Shown here: in pieces, positions 42,461-49,657 of the stretch | How the letters are laid out: each line of letters starts with the position of its first letter | Position numbering within the stretch: the stretch's first letter is position 1 | Source of the DNA: Streptomyces sp. SID10853 | Lineage (GTDB): Bacteria; Actinomycetota; Actinomycetes; Streptomycetales; Streptomycetaceae | Reading direction: 5' to 3' | Length of the DNA: 60,229 nucleotides | Assembly: GCF_010548145.1 (NCBI RefSeq) | Contig: NZ_JAAGLN010000011.1 | Location: 1 to 60,229 of the forward strand | The notes under the pieces: model-generated | Told to the model about the DNA's origin: nothing | Database searches by the model: none | The model's input: only the letters and a program-made list of their open reading frames with translations | Made by a program: the position numbers and the translations under genes

Positions 42461-42640
42461 GAATCACGAACGATGAAGCGTTGACTCGGGCTATGAATCA
42501 CGAACGATGAAGCGTTGACTCGGGCTATGAATCACGAACGATGAAGCGTTAACTCGGGCTATGAATCACGAACGATGAAGCGTTAACTCGGGCTATGAAC
42601 CATGAACGATGAAGCGCTAAGTCGGGCTATGAATCACGAA
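42461..42640. repeat. Five tandem 34-bp iteron-like repeats plus a partial sixth
   Basis: Units begin at 42461, 42495, 42529, 42563 and 42597 and start GAATCACGAACGATGAAGCG, then TTGACTCGGGCTAT. Units 1-2 are identical, units 3-4 share one change, unit 5 is diverged, and ten bases of a sixth follow. There are no spacers. Local GC is near 50 percent. The rest of 42140-42756 holds no gene. Confidence 0.92.
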
Positions 42641-42756
42641 GACTAAGCCTTAGTCACGCAAAGACGGAGGATGGGGGCAGGGGTAAGTGGTGGGTGAGGA
42701 ATCGCCTCGGTTCGAGTAGTACGAAAGCCGCTCTCAGGCGAGACGGGTTATCGACC

Positions 42757-43446
42757 CTAGGGACTCTCCTTGCGTTCATCGCGTAGTCGTAGAGCGAGAC
42801 GCTGCATAGCTTCGTCAGGTGCCCGAAGGTCTTCTGGGCTCAGCTCAAGAGGGGAATTCGAGTACGGAGCGAAGGAGCCTGAGTACCGCGCCAAGCCTAT
42901 CCGGAGGGTAAGGCGCACGACCGGCTGCCACCTATCTTCTCGTCTCAACACTCGCTGCCATACTCTCCGCTGCCCAAGAACCGCCTCGATCACCGCCTGG
43001 TACTCACGCCCTTCCGGTATGAAACCTGGCGACGGAACGCTGAAGGTCACAACCCGCTGCTCTGCCGTCCGACCCGCAATGGCGAAGCCCGCTGGGGGTA
43101 GAACGCGACTTCCTGATTTAGGCATGAGCTCTTCAGATGTGCCGGTCCATTGCAGCGGCCACAAGGCGGTGGGCTCCTCCGGGAAACGCATGCGCATGTC
43201 CAACACCACGATTGACCTCGCCCCAGTGTTGTACATGACCAGTGGCAGGCGTACACGAACATAGTCCCGACCGAGTGACATCGCGTAGGTCTGGGGCTCC
43301 CAACTCTTCAAGCGCCCCAGTCGGGCATTGAGCCACCAGAACGTAACGACCGTGAACAGTAGGGCCATCGCCCCTACGAGTGCAGCAGCCGGGATAGACG
43401 ACATGAAGCTCTCGGGCTGCCCTGCGGCAGCAGTCACACTGATCAC
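42757..43446 (-). CDS. Single-pass membrane protein of the island
   Basis: About 229 residues. One transmembrane helix near residues 20-40 (PAAALVGAMALLFTVVTFWW) is followed by a soluble beta-rich domain with YVRVRLPLVMYNTGARSIVV and PAGFAIAGRTAEQRVVTF, resembling immunoglobulin-like or S-type receptor folds. GTG at 43444-43446 or ATG at 43402-43404 are starts. It is divergent from the HEPN-type gene with 349 nt between, so the two could be one system. Family not recognised. Confidence 0.6.
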   Translation of the reverse strand: MISVTAAAGQPESFMSSIPAAALVGAMALLFTVVTFWWLNARLGRLKSWEPQTYAMSLGRDYVRVRLPLVMYNTGARSIVVLDMRMRFPEEPTALWPLQWTGTSEELMPKSGSRVLPPAGFAIAGRTAEQRVVTFSVPSPGFIPEGREYQAVIEAVLGQRRVWQRVLRREDRWQPVVRLTLRIGLARYSGSFAPYSNSPLELSPEDLRAPDEAMQRLALRLRDERKESP

Positions 43447-43652
43447 TGGCTGAGTGTGTCAGGGCAAGGGGCTAGTCGTACGCAGAAGAGCGAAGACAGG
43501 CTCTCGGACCTGAGAGCGTGCGTGCCCCATCCATACCCGATAGACCAGGAAAACCACGGGGAATCATCGCGGTCACCAACAAGCAGTGGTCGCGGGCCGA
43601 CGATCGATGTTCCTGATCAGGGCCTTCAACCTGCTCCATGAGTGCTTGATCT

Positions 43653-43684
43653 GAAACCACGGTGGCTTGCACCACCACGGTTTC
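43653..43684. promoter_or_regulatory. Imperfect inverted repeat upstream of the HEPN-type gene
   Basis: GAAACCACGGTGG and CCACCACGGTTTC face each other with two mismatches. It lies about 100 nt before the start. Otherwise 43447-43795 shows no convincing gene. Confidence 0.35.
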
Positions 43685-43795
43685 CAAGATCACCCGCAGC
43701 CAATCTTGGCCCACCGCGATGGCGCTCAGGCCAGCATGTTCCCCGAGATAGGGAACCTGGTAGCGCAGCGACCGAAAGCCAGCCATAATTTGGCC

Positions 43796-45541
43796 ATGAT
43801 GCCGCAAGATGAACAAATTGCTGCCGTAGCTAGCGCCATTGATCAAGCAGGCCAGGCTACATCGCGGTTTGAGGCCGACCGAGCTTTACGTGTGGCCTTG
43901 CTCAGTGGAATGCCGAGCGATTTCCCGGTAGAAGAAATTTCCGATCTCCCGGTAAAGGCAGCCCTTTGGGCTTTCGAATACGAAATCTCGGTTGAACAGG
44001 ACAACAACCGGCGAAGGCTGGCGGTGGAGCCACGTTTCTTTGGGGCTTCTGAGGAAACGACCCCTCCAAAGGTGGCTGTTGTTGCCGAAGAGGTTGTCAG
44101 TGTGTGGCATACATTGACAACAAGAGTCACTTCCCACTGGGGATTGGCACGCCTTCAGCACCTTCTATTTGAACGACGTTTCGGAAGGGCTCATGAGTAC
44201 GCGATCGCAGCAGCTGAAAGCTACCGGGCGGCTGCGAAGAATTGGGAAGTAGGCCTTGATCGAGCGAAATTTTTGGGAATCGGCCTGAGGGTTGCCCGCT
44301 CGGTCAATTCTTACGATCAAGCAGACCTGATCGTAAGCGAATTGTTGGACGATGCCCGCCAGGAGCTATCTGGCGGTGGCCAGCGCCCTGGTGTCTTCAT
44401 GCGCCTGATTGAATCGGTTCTCGCGGAGGACAACCCTCCGGACGCGGTTAATGACCTGCTGGAGGATGCCTTTACTGAGTATGACGACCCATTCATTCGT
44501 GACAGTATTTTGAGGCTTCAGATTGCCAGGGCCTCGGATGCAGCAGCGAAAAAAGAACTGTGGGCGCATCTGGTGGAGGTATGGACCGAGGCGGCAGGCC
44601 ACTCCGAGGGGCTCATCCGCGCTACCCACCTGAAGAAAGCGCTGGAATGTGCCGAGAGTAGTCAAGACCGTGGTCTGGTTGAGCAGGCAGCCGCTAACTT
44701 GCAGAGCCTCCGTAAGGAGGACCTGGGGTTGGTTACCTTTTCGGCGTCAACCGCTATCGATGACGCCGAGATTGAGCGTTTGCTCGCACCCATCACCGGA
44801 GCCGGAAATTGGCAGCACGCCTTGCTTGGCCTCTACCAGGTTTACGGTCCAGCAACCGGAGACTTGACGCAAAATAAGGCTAGAATGGAACAGCATGCGC
44901 GTGAATTTGCACTCAGCAATCTACTCTCTAAAGAGTTGCTCGGAGGTGACGGACTGCCGAGATATCGCCCTCAATCGGACGGAGATCGTGAAGCTGTTGC
45001 TCTTGCCGAGCAGGAGTCTTACAATATTCAGATCTTTGCTCCGATACTGGCCATGGCCCTTTCAAGAGTGGCCGATACGTATGGCATCCCTACGGAAAAC
45101 GAGCTGGCGGAATTTTTTTCTCAAGCGCCGCTCACTGACGAAGATCTAGCCCATTCATTAGCGCGAGCGTTCATTCGCTATTGGGCGGGGGACGCTGAGG
45201 GGTCAGCCTTCACCATCATTCCAAGAATCGAGACCATGGTTCGCAATCTGGTGATCGCCATGGATCGGGGCGTCTATCGACTTCAGCGTGACCAGAAGCC
45301 TGGACAGTACCCCGGATTGGGATATCTGCTCGACATCTTGAAAGCCCACGGAATGGAAGAGTCCTGGCATCGATGCGTACTGACAGTTTGCGCTAACCCT
45401 GCCGGAGGTTGGAATATTAGAAATGAGATGGCGCATGGATTCATTGACAATTTGGGGATGCCTGCTGCTGCCGTAGTGTTGCAGATTGCGATCTATCTAT
45501 GGTCGTTGCATGACCGCCCGGATGATGGTGCGGACTCTTAA
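43796..45541 (+). CDS. HEPN-type (DUF4209-like) protein, candidate defence RNase
   Basis: A 581-residue protein that appears almost wholly helical. The C-terminal 100 residues contain IIPRIETMVRNLVIAMDRGV, then GYLLDILKAHGMEESW and NIRNEMAHGF: R542 and H547 form the R-x4-H motif of HEPN RNases, in the arrangement of DUF4209 proteins. The N-terminal 350 residues look like TPR-type helices. Third codon positions are often A or T, unlike neighbours, and at least two TTA codons occur (43886, 45158), so bldA could limit translation. TAATTT lies 7 nt before the second ATG (43799). Function inferred from the motif only. Confidence 0.72.
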   Translation: MMPQDEQIAAVASAIDQAGQATSRFEADRALRVALLSGMPSDFPVEEISDLPVKAALWAFEYEISVEQDNNRRRLAVEPRFFGASEETTPPKVAVVAEEVVSVWHTLTTRVTSHWGLARLQHLLFERRFGRAHEYAIAAAESYRAAAKNWEVGLDRAKFLGIGLRVARSVNSYDQADLIVSELLDDARQELSGGGQRPGVFMRLIESVLAEDNPPDAVNDLLEDAFTEYDDPFIRDSILRLQIARASDAAAKKELWAHLVEVWTEAAGHSEGLIRATHLKKALECAESSQDRGLVEQAAANLQSLRKEDLGLVTFSASTAIDDAEIERLLAPITGAGNWQHALLGLYQVYGPATGDLTQNKARMEQHAREFALSNLLSKELLGGDGLPRYRPQSDGDREAVALAEQESYNIQIFAPILAMALSRVADTYGIPTENELAEFFSQAPLTDEDLAHSLARAFIRYWAGDAEGSAFTIIPRIETMVRNLVIAMDRGVYRLQRDQKPGQYPGLGYLLDILKAHGMEESWHRCVLTVCANPAGGWNIRNEMAHGFIDNLGMPAAAVVLQIAIYLWSLHDRPDDGADS

Positions 45542-45636
45542 CGGGCCGAGGAAGCATCAAGGACGCCTGGCGCATGTGTCTGGTCCCTCGAAGAACTACA
45601 GGTCGTCCGACAGGCCCTCTGTAGGGCCGCATGGGA

Positions 45637-45657
45637 GGCGCCGTGTGTATCGGCGCC
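45637..45657 (+). terminator. Hairpin after the HEPN-type gene
   Basis: GGCGCCG and CGGCGCC pair over 7 bp around TGTGTAT, with flanking G/C pairs that could extend the stem. A CCTCTCCC tract follows. Confidence 0.5.
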
Positions 45658-45830
45658 CCTCTCCCGAGGAGGTGCAAGGTGGTCAGACTAGGGCGGAGCC
45701 CGAGAGTTTCGGGCCGTCCCTGGGCCGTCCGAAGCCGCTCAACACCGGCCAGCAACGACCAATGACGACCAGTCAGACGCCTGAGCCCCGGCCCCAGAGC
45801 TGCAAAAACGCAGGCCCCCAAGATCCCCGA

Positions 45831-45858
45831 CAAGACCCAGGGCAAGAAGAAGTAAGCC
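45831..45858 (+). other. Right boundary repeat (attR-like)
   Basis: 27 of 28 bases match the gpmA 3' end at 41744-41771. In the gpmA frame it still reads KTQGKKK and a stop, but no gpmA sequence precedes it. Confidence 0.8.
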
Positions 45859-45869
45859 CCGAAGCTTTG

Positions 45870-45910
45870 AGCCCCTTGCCCGCGGAGTCTCCGTGGGCAA
45901 GGGGCTTTCA
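45870..45910 (+). terminator. Second gpm-type terminator at the right island end
   Basis: AGCCCCTTGCCC and GGGCAAGGGGCT pair perfectly over 12 bp with a 13-nt loop similar to the loop of the hairpin at 41781. TTTC follows. Confidence 0.85.
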
Positions 45911-45963
45911 GCTGAGCGGGGGTGTGCGTGCGGGGGCCGCGGGGGCCCTCACACGGATCAAGC

Positions 45964-47265
45964 TCAGTTGCTGCCCCCGTCGAACCGGGTGCTGACGGCA
46001 CCGCCCATCCCGGGGAACGGCTTCGCTCCCGTCAGGTAGGGCTCATACTGCGTCCGGCCGAGCAGGTGGTCGGCGAAATAGGCGCTCACGTAATCCTGGG
46101 TGATCCGGCGCTGCCGCTGCTCCGAGAGTTCCTTCTGATCGCTCTGGGGGGTGGTGGCCCCGGGGAACTGGGACTTGCAGGTGCCTGGCTTGCTGCCGGG
46201 AACGGCGTCGTCATGGGCGCTGACCTGGCCGCTGCTGGGTGACCACTGCTTGTTGTAGAAGTCGTGGACACCGCCGGGCACCGTGTACTGGGCTATCGGT
46301 GCGCTGTTGTCGTCCTTGTTCCAGTCGAAGTACTCCCCGGTGTTCACCTGGTCGCACGTGCCCCACATCACCGCAAACGATGTCTTGGTGATGGGATCGA
46401 CGTCCCAGGTGGCGGTGGGTGCGAGAGCGAACGCCGCGTTGATGGACACGCCTTTGGGCCACGTGTTGCGGCTGCTGTCGGCGATCTCCTGCATCACTCC
46501 GCCGCCGCCCATGGAGTGGCCCATCAGCCCCACGTTCTTCAGGTCCACATGGTTCTTGAAGTTCACCGGCGACGTATGTCCGGACCTGGCGTCGACGAAG
46601 CTGCCGTGCAGCGGGCCCTCGCCCGTCGACGACAGTTGCTGCCACATCCGCAACTGGGCGTTGATCAGTGCCGCGCGCTCCTGATAGACCGTGTCGGCCT
46701 GGCCGGAGGACGTCGAGTTGATGCCGTTCGCCCCGATGGAGACAACGACGAACCCCTGGCTTGCCAGATCACGGCCCAGGTAGTCGTATCCGAGATAGCT
46801 GGGGATCTGCCGCACCCCGGATGCGCACGGCCAGGCCGACAGCCGGTCCGAGTCGGCCTTGATGATCGCCTCCTGCTTCGCCGCGTCTACCTTGTCGCCG
46901 CTCTGCTCGTCCTTCGCCAGCGCGGCTTGCGCCGCGGCAAGTGACGTGGAGGCGGCGGCGTCGGCGCAGGTGTCCCAGAATCCATGCTCGATCATGATCA
47001 GCGGGTGGGTGCCCGAGGAGATGTCGTCGGGGTAGTACACGGCCCCGTCCAGCTCGTTGTTGCCCACGTATCCGAGAGACTTGGGCGGCGGGAAAGCCTG
47101 GTCGCCCAGGTTGTAACGCACCTCTCTCACCTCGTGCCGCGCAGGCTGAGTACCGGACCCACCGGCGGCAGCGAACGCCTCTGTCGAAGTGAAGCAAACG
47201 GCACAGGCTGTTACGGGCGCGGCAAGCAGCAGCAACTTCGCACGCCCTGTGAGTCCAAGTTTCAT
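45964..47265 (-). CDS. Secreted alpha/beta hydrolase
   Basis: A 433-residue exported enzyme. Signal peptide: LLLLAAPVTACAVCFTSTEA after MKLGLTGRAK. The fold shows HPLIMIEHGFWDTCADA (oxyanion region), VGLMGHSMGGGGVMQEI (nucleophile Ser in GHSMGG) and GGVHDFYNKQWSP (probable catalytic His). Long helical insertions (AKDEQSGDKVDAAKQEA) distinguish it from short cutinases. It could cleave lipids or esters outside the cell. ATG 47263-47265 is preferred; ATG 47280 would add five residues. Confidence 0.82.
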   Translation of the reverse strand: MKLGLTGRAKLLLLAAPVTACAVCFTSTEAFAAAGGSGTQPARHEVREVRYNLGDQAFPPPKSLGYVGNNELDGAVYYPDDISSGTHPLIMIEHGFWDTCADAAASTSLAAAQAALAKDEQSGDKVDAAKQEAIIKADSDRLSAWPCASGVRQIPSYLGYDYLGRDLASQGFVVVSIGANGINSTSSGQADTVYQERAALINAQLRMWQQLSSTGEGPLHGSFVDARSGHTSPVNFKNHVDLKNVGLMGHSMGGGGVMQEIADSSRNTWPKGVSINAAFALAPTATWDVDPITKTSFAVMWGTCDQVNTGEYFDWNKDDNSAPIAQYTVPGGVHDFYNKQWSPSSGQVSAHDDAVPGSKPGTCKSQFPGATTPQSDQKELSEQRQRRITQDYVSAYFADHLLGRTQYEPYLTGAKPFPGMGGAVSTRFDGGSN

Positions 47266-47399
47266 ATTCGCCTCACCCATGTGGAAGGTAGATGTAAAAG
47301 GTGGATGCCGAGAATTGCGATGGCTTTTGATGCGACGGAGCGACGAGCGACGGAGCGGCCGACGGGAAATGAGCGGTGGGTGATCGCCGCCGGCTCGGC

Positions 47400-47715
47400 T
47401 CAGTCCCCTTCCTGTTCCTGTGCGACTGGGGCGCCACTAGGCCCGCTGGGCCCGGTCGTGCAGCGGCTTGGTGATCGCCGGTTCAGTCCGTGGTCCGTGG
47501 AACGTGGCCCGCCGCTGGAGCCGCGGGCAGGCGGGTTGTCGGACGCCGACGTGGTGAGCGCGGCGATGCGCTCCGGCGTCCAGTACTGGAGCACCGAATG
47601 CTGCTGTGCCACGGTGACCGCCCGCTGGTGGACGGCTACCCGGCCTGCCGAGGGGCGTTCCGCTGCGGCGGACGGAGGGGTGGCCGACGGAGCGGACTTG
47701 GGAGGTATCGCATGG
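47400..47715 (-). pseudogene. N-terminal remnant of a secreted serine protease
   Basis: A minus-strand frame reads AGRVAVHQRAVTVAQQHSVL and QYWTPERIAALTTSASDNPP. Y-W-T-P-E-R is a conserved prosegment motif in trypsin-like secreted proteases of Streptomyces as I recall. No signal peptide, start or catalytic domain is attached. Around it, 47266-48028 shows no other supported gene. Confidence 0.4.
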
Positions 47716-48028
47716 GTGGGAGGGTACGGAGAGGGTGTCAGGAGGCTGTCAGATTCCTGTTTTCAGTCGATGCCGGTCCTGGCAGCATCTCTGGGGCTCT
47801 GGATCTCAGGATCTCTGGACGTGTTCACTCAGTTCCGCGTTCGCGGTGACCACCACGCCGGCGGTCTCCAAGGTGGTCTCCGGGACTCCCGGATCGTCAG
47901 CGAGTAGCGCAAGCGGTCTCGTCAACGCCCAGTCGGGAGTGCCGGACGCCACCGTCCGCACCACTCGGTAGCCGTGCCCCTCCGGCTGCTCTGGCCTCTC
48001 CGGCCCCTCCGGCCGCCCCTGCCGGAGG

Positions 48029-48332
48029 TCAGGTCACGCTGGTGTCCGGCAGGCCGGGCCACTTGTAGGTCAGCGTGCAGAGCGTGCCGTGGTAGATCAG
48101 GCTCGTGAACCAGATGGGGTACTGCGGGAGGCCCGCAGTACCCCATCTGGCTGTCGCCGTCTCTGCCCTGCCAGGTGAACGGCACGGTGATGTTCAGATC
48201 CCGGACGACCCACTTGCCCTTTCCGCGGAAGTCACGCGGGAGCTGGGGTGGCCGGGGAGTGGTGGTCCCGGATGACGGTGCGGTCTCGGTCCTGGTGCCC
48301 GTGACGGCCGCGCCTTGCGGCAACACGGTTCG
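48029..48332 (-). pseudogene. Conserved hypothetical gene broken by a palindromic frameshift
   Basis: The first frame reads LPRDFRGKGKWVVRDLNITV and PFTWQGRDGDSQM; after about 48150 the sense moves to another frame, YPIWFTSLIYHGTLCTLTYK and WPGLPDTSVT to a stop at 48029-48031. The two halves together match a small Streptomyces protein family I recall. The junction is a perfect 19-bp inverted repeat (48110-48150). The N-terminus is also unclear. Confidence 0.65.
48110..48150. repeat. 19-bp perfect inverted repeat with 3-nt loop
   Basis: CCAGATGGGGTACTGCGGG (48110-48128) and CCCGCAGTACCCCATCTGG (48132-48150) flank AGG. It lies within the broken gene and coincides with the frame change. Confidence 0.95.
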
Positions 48333-48511
48333 GGGCAGGCGAATGTGACAGGTAATCAGAGATGGGCGGGCGGGGACGTTCCTCCCCGGTACCGCCGTCC
48401 GTGCCGCCCGTAAGCGGCACAGCGAAGGCCCCGTCCCGCACCACCGCGATCAATCGTCAGGTGGTACGGCCGGGGCCTCGCCGTCGTACGGAACCGTCCG
48501 CCTCAGCCCTG

Positions 48512-48652
48512 TCAGCCGCCGCACTGGCACGGAGCGCCGGACTGGCAGCCGCAGCCGCAGCCCGAGCCGCAGCCGCAGGCTCCGAGAACGCGCAGATGGT
48601 GCACTTCGATCGGGGCATCCTGCTGGGGTTCGGTGACGGGGGAATCGGCCAT
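48512..48652 (-). CDS. 46-residue cysteine-rich protein beside phoU
   Basis: Starts MADSPVTEPQQDAPIEVHHL and ends with a Cys-Gly-rich tail GACGCGSGCGCGCQSGAPCQ holding seven Cys in about 20 residues, plus two His. An ideal AGGAGGAAAT site precedes the ATG (48650-48652). The composition suggests metal binding like a metallothionein. It is downstream of phoU on the same strand, so it could belong to the PhoP regulon. No named family is known to me. Confidence 0.75.
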   Translation of the reverse strand: MADSPVTEPQQDAPIEVHHLRVLGACGCGSGCGCGCQSGAPCQCGG

Positions 48653-48751
48653 GATTTCCTCCTGCTCGGCATGCGAGGACGTAACTGCCTCCGCCATCCC
48701 ATACCCACCCGGGCGGGGCGCATCAACGGCGCATGCGCGCAAGCGCGCCGT

Positions 48752-49432
48752 TCACGCCCCCTCTACCTGGGCGGGCGCGGACTGGATCTCGTCGGCGTGC
48801 TCGCCCGTCACCAGATACACCACCCGCTTGGCCACCGAGACCGCGTGGTCGGCGAAGCGCTCGTAGTAGCGGCCGAGGAGCGTCACGTCGACCGCCGTCT
48901 CGATGCCGTGCTTCCACCGGTCGTCCATCAGGTGCTGGAAGAGCGTCCGGTGCAGCAGGTCCATCTCGTCGTCGTCCGTCTCCAGCTGGAGCGCCAGGTC
49001 GACGTCCATCGTGATGATGACCTCCGCGGCCTTCGCCATCAGCCGCTGCGCGAGCTGTCCCATCTCCAGGATCGTGGCGTGCAGGTCATGCGGAACGGCC
49101 CGGTCCGGGTAGCGGAGCCGGGTGAGCTTCGCGACATGCTGGGCCAGGTCGCCCGAGCGTTCCAGGTCGGCGCTCATCCGCAGCGAGGTGACCACGATGC
49201 GCAGATCGGTGGCGACGGGCTGCTGCCTGGCGAGCAGGGCGATGGCTCGTGCTTCGAGGTCGTGCTGGAGGTCGTCGACCTTCTGGTCGGCCGCGATCAC
49301 GCTCTCGGCGAGCTTCAGATCGGCGTCCAGCATCGCGGTCGTGGCCCGGCCGATCGCCGAACCGACGAGCCGGGCCATTTCGACCAGGCCCTCGCCGATC
49401 GAGTCCAGTTCCTCGTGGTACGCGTCCCGCAT
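48752..49432 (-). CDS. phoU: Phosphate transport system regulator PhoU
   Basis: A 226-residue protein of two three-helix bundles with the metal-binding motifs ESVIAADQKVDDLQHDLEAR and DETDDDEMDLL-type acidic clusters (here LETDDDEMDLLHRTLF). PhoU links the Pst transporter to the PhoR kinase and represses signalling when phosphate is plentiful. GAGGG precedes ATG 49430-49432. It is divergent from phoR with a PHO box between, the standard Streptomyces arrangement. Confidence 0.94.
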   Translation of the reverse strand: MRDAYHEELDSIGEGLVEMARLVGSAIGRATTAMLDADLKLAESVIAADQKVDDLQHDLEARAIALLARQQPVATDLRIVVTSLRMSADLERSGDLAQHVAKLTRLRYPDRAVPHDLHATILEMGQLAQRLMAKAAEVIITMDVDLALQLETDDDEMDLLHRTLFQHLMDDRWKHGIETAVDVTLLGRYYERFADHAVSVAKRVVYLVTGEHADEIQSAPAQVEGA

Positions 49433-49551
49433 GGGAGTCCCTCTCTTGTACGGCTGATCTATTACGGCTGATCATGTGCGGCTGACCGGTGCAGAGGTGT
49501 CCCCACCTCCACGCTTCCACGGTCGGTGGGCCACGCGTCCGTTTCCGTCAT

Positions 49552-49584
49552 CCCAAGTGAACCGGCCCTATCCCCTCGGTGAAC
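49552..49584 (-). promoter_or_regulatory. PHO box (three 11-nt direct-repeat units) for PhoP
   Basis: On the minus strand the three 11-mers are GTTCACCGAGG, GGATAGGGCCG and GTTCACTTGGG. The outer units match the GTTCACC-type consensus of Streptomyces PhoP sites; the middle is weak. It lies between phoU and phoR, as known from S. coelicolor. Confidence 0.85.
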
Positions 49585-49657
49585 TCTGAGCGACGAACGT
49601 TCGAGCAGACACCCGTATGGCTGGGGATGTGTCGGTGGGGCCGCATAACCTGGACAC

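Larger units (their letters stand above)
41744..45858. mobile_element. 4.1-kb genomic island inserted at the gpmA 3' end
   Basis: The region between two 28-bp direct repeats of the gpmA 3' end contains a small membrane protein, a hairpin, five 34-bp tandem repeats, a single-pass membrane protein and a HEPN-type protein of much lower GC content than its surroundings. Each boundary repeat is followed by a similar terminator hairpin. GGGCCGTNNNTGGGCCGTC occurs once just inside each end (41832-41850 and 45711-45729), like integrase arm sites. No integrase, transfer or replication gene is seen, so it may be a deleted or trans-mobilised element. Confidence 0.75.

Noticed and set aside
42461..42640. 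CRISPR array
   Set aside because: The 34-bp units are directly adjacent with no spacers and no cas gene is near.
43472..43846. A 124-codon minus-strand frame between the island genes
   Set aside because: No ribosome site, no domain and composition unlike either neighbour; it overlaps the start of the HEPN-type gene.
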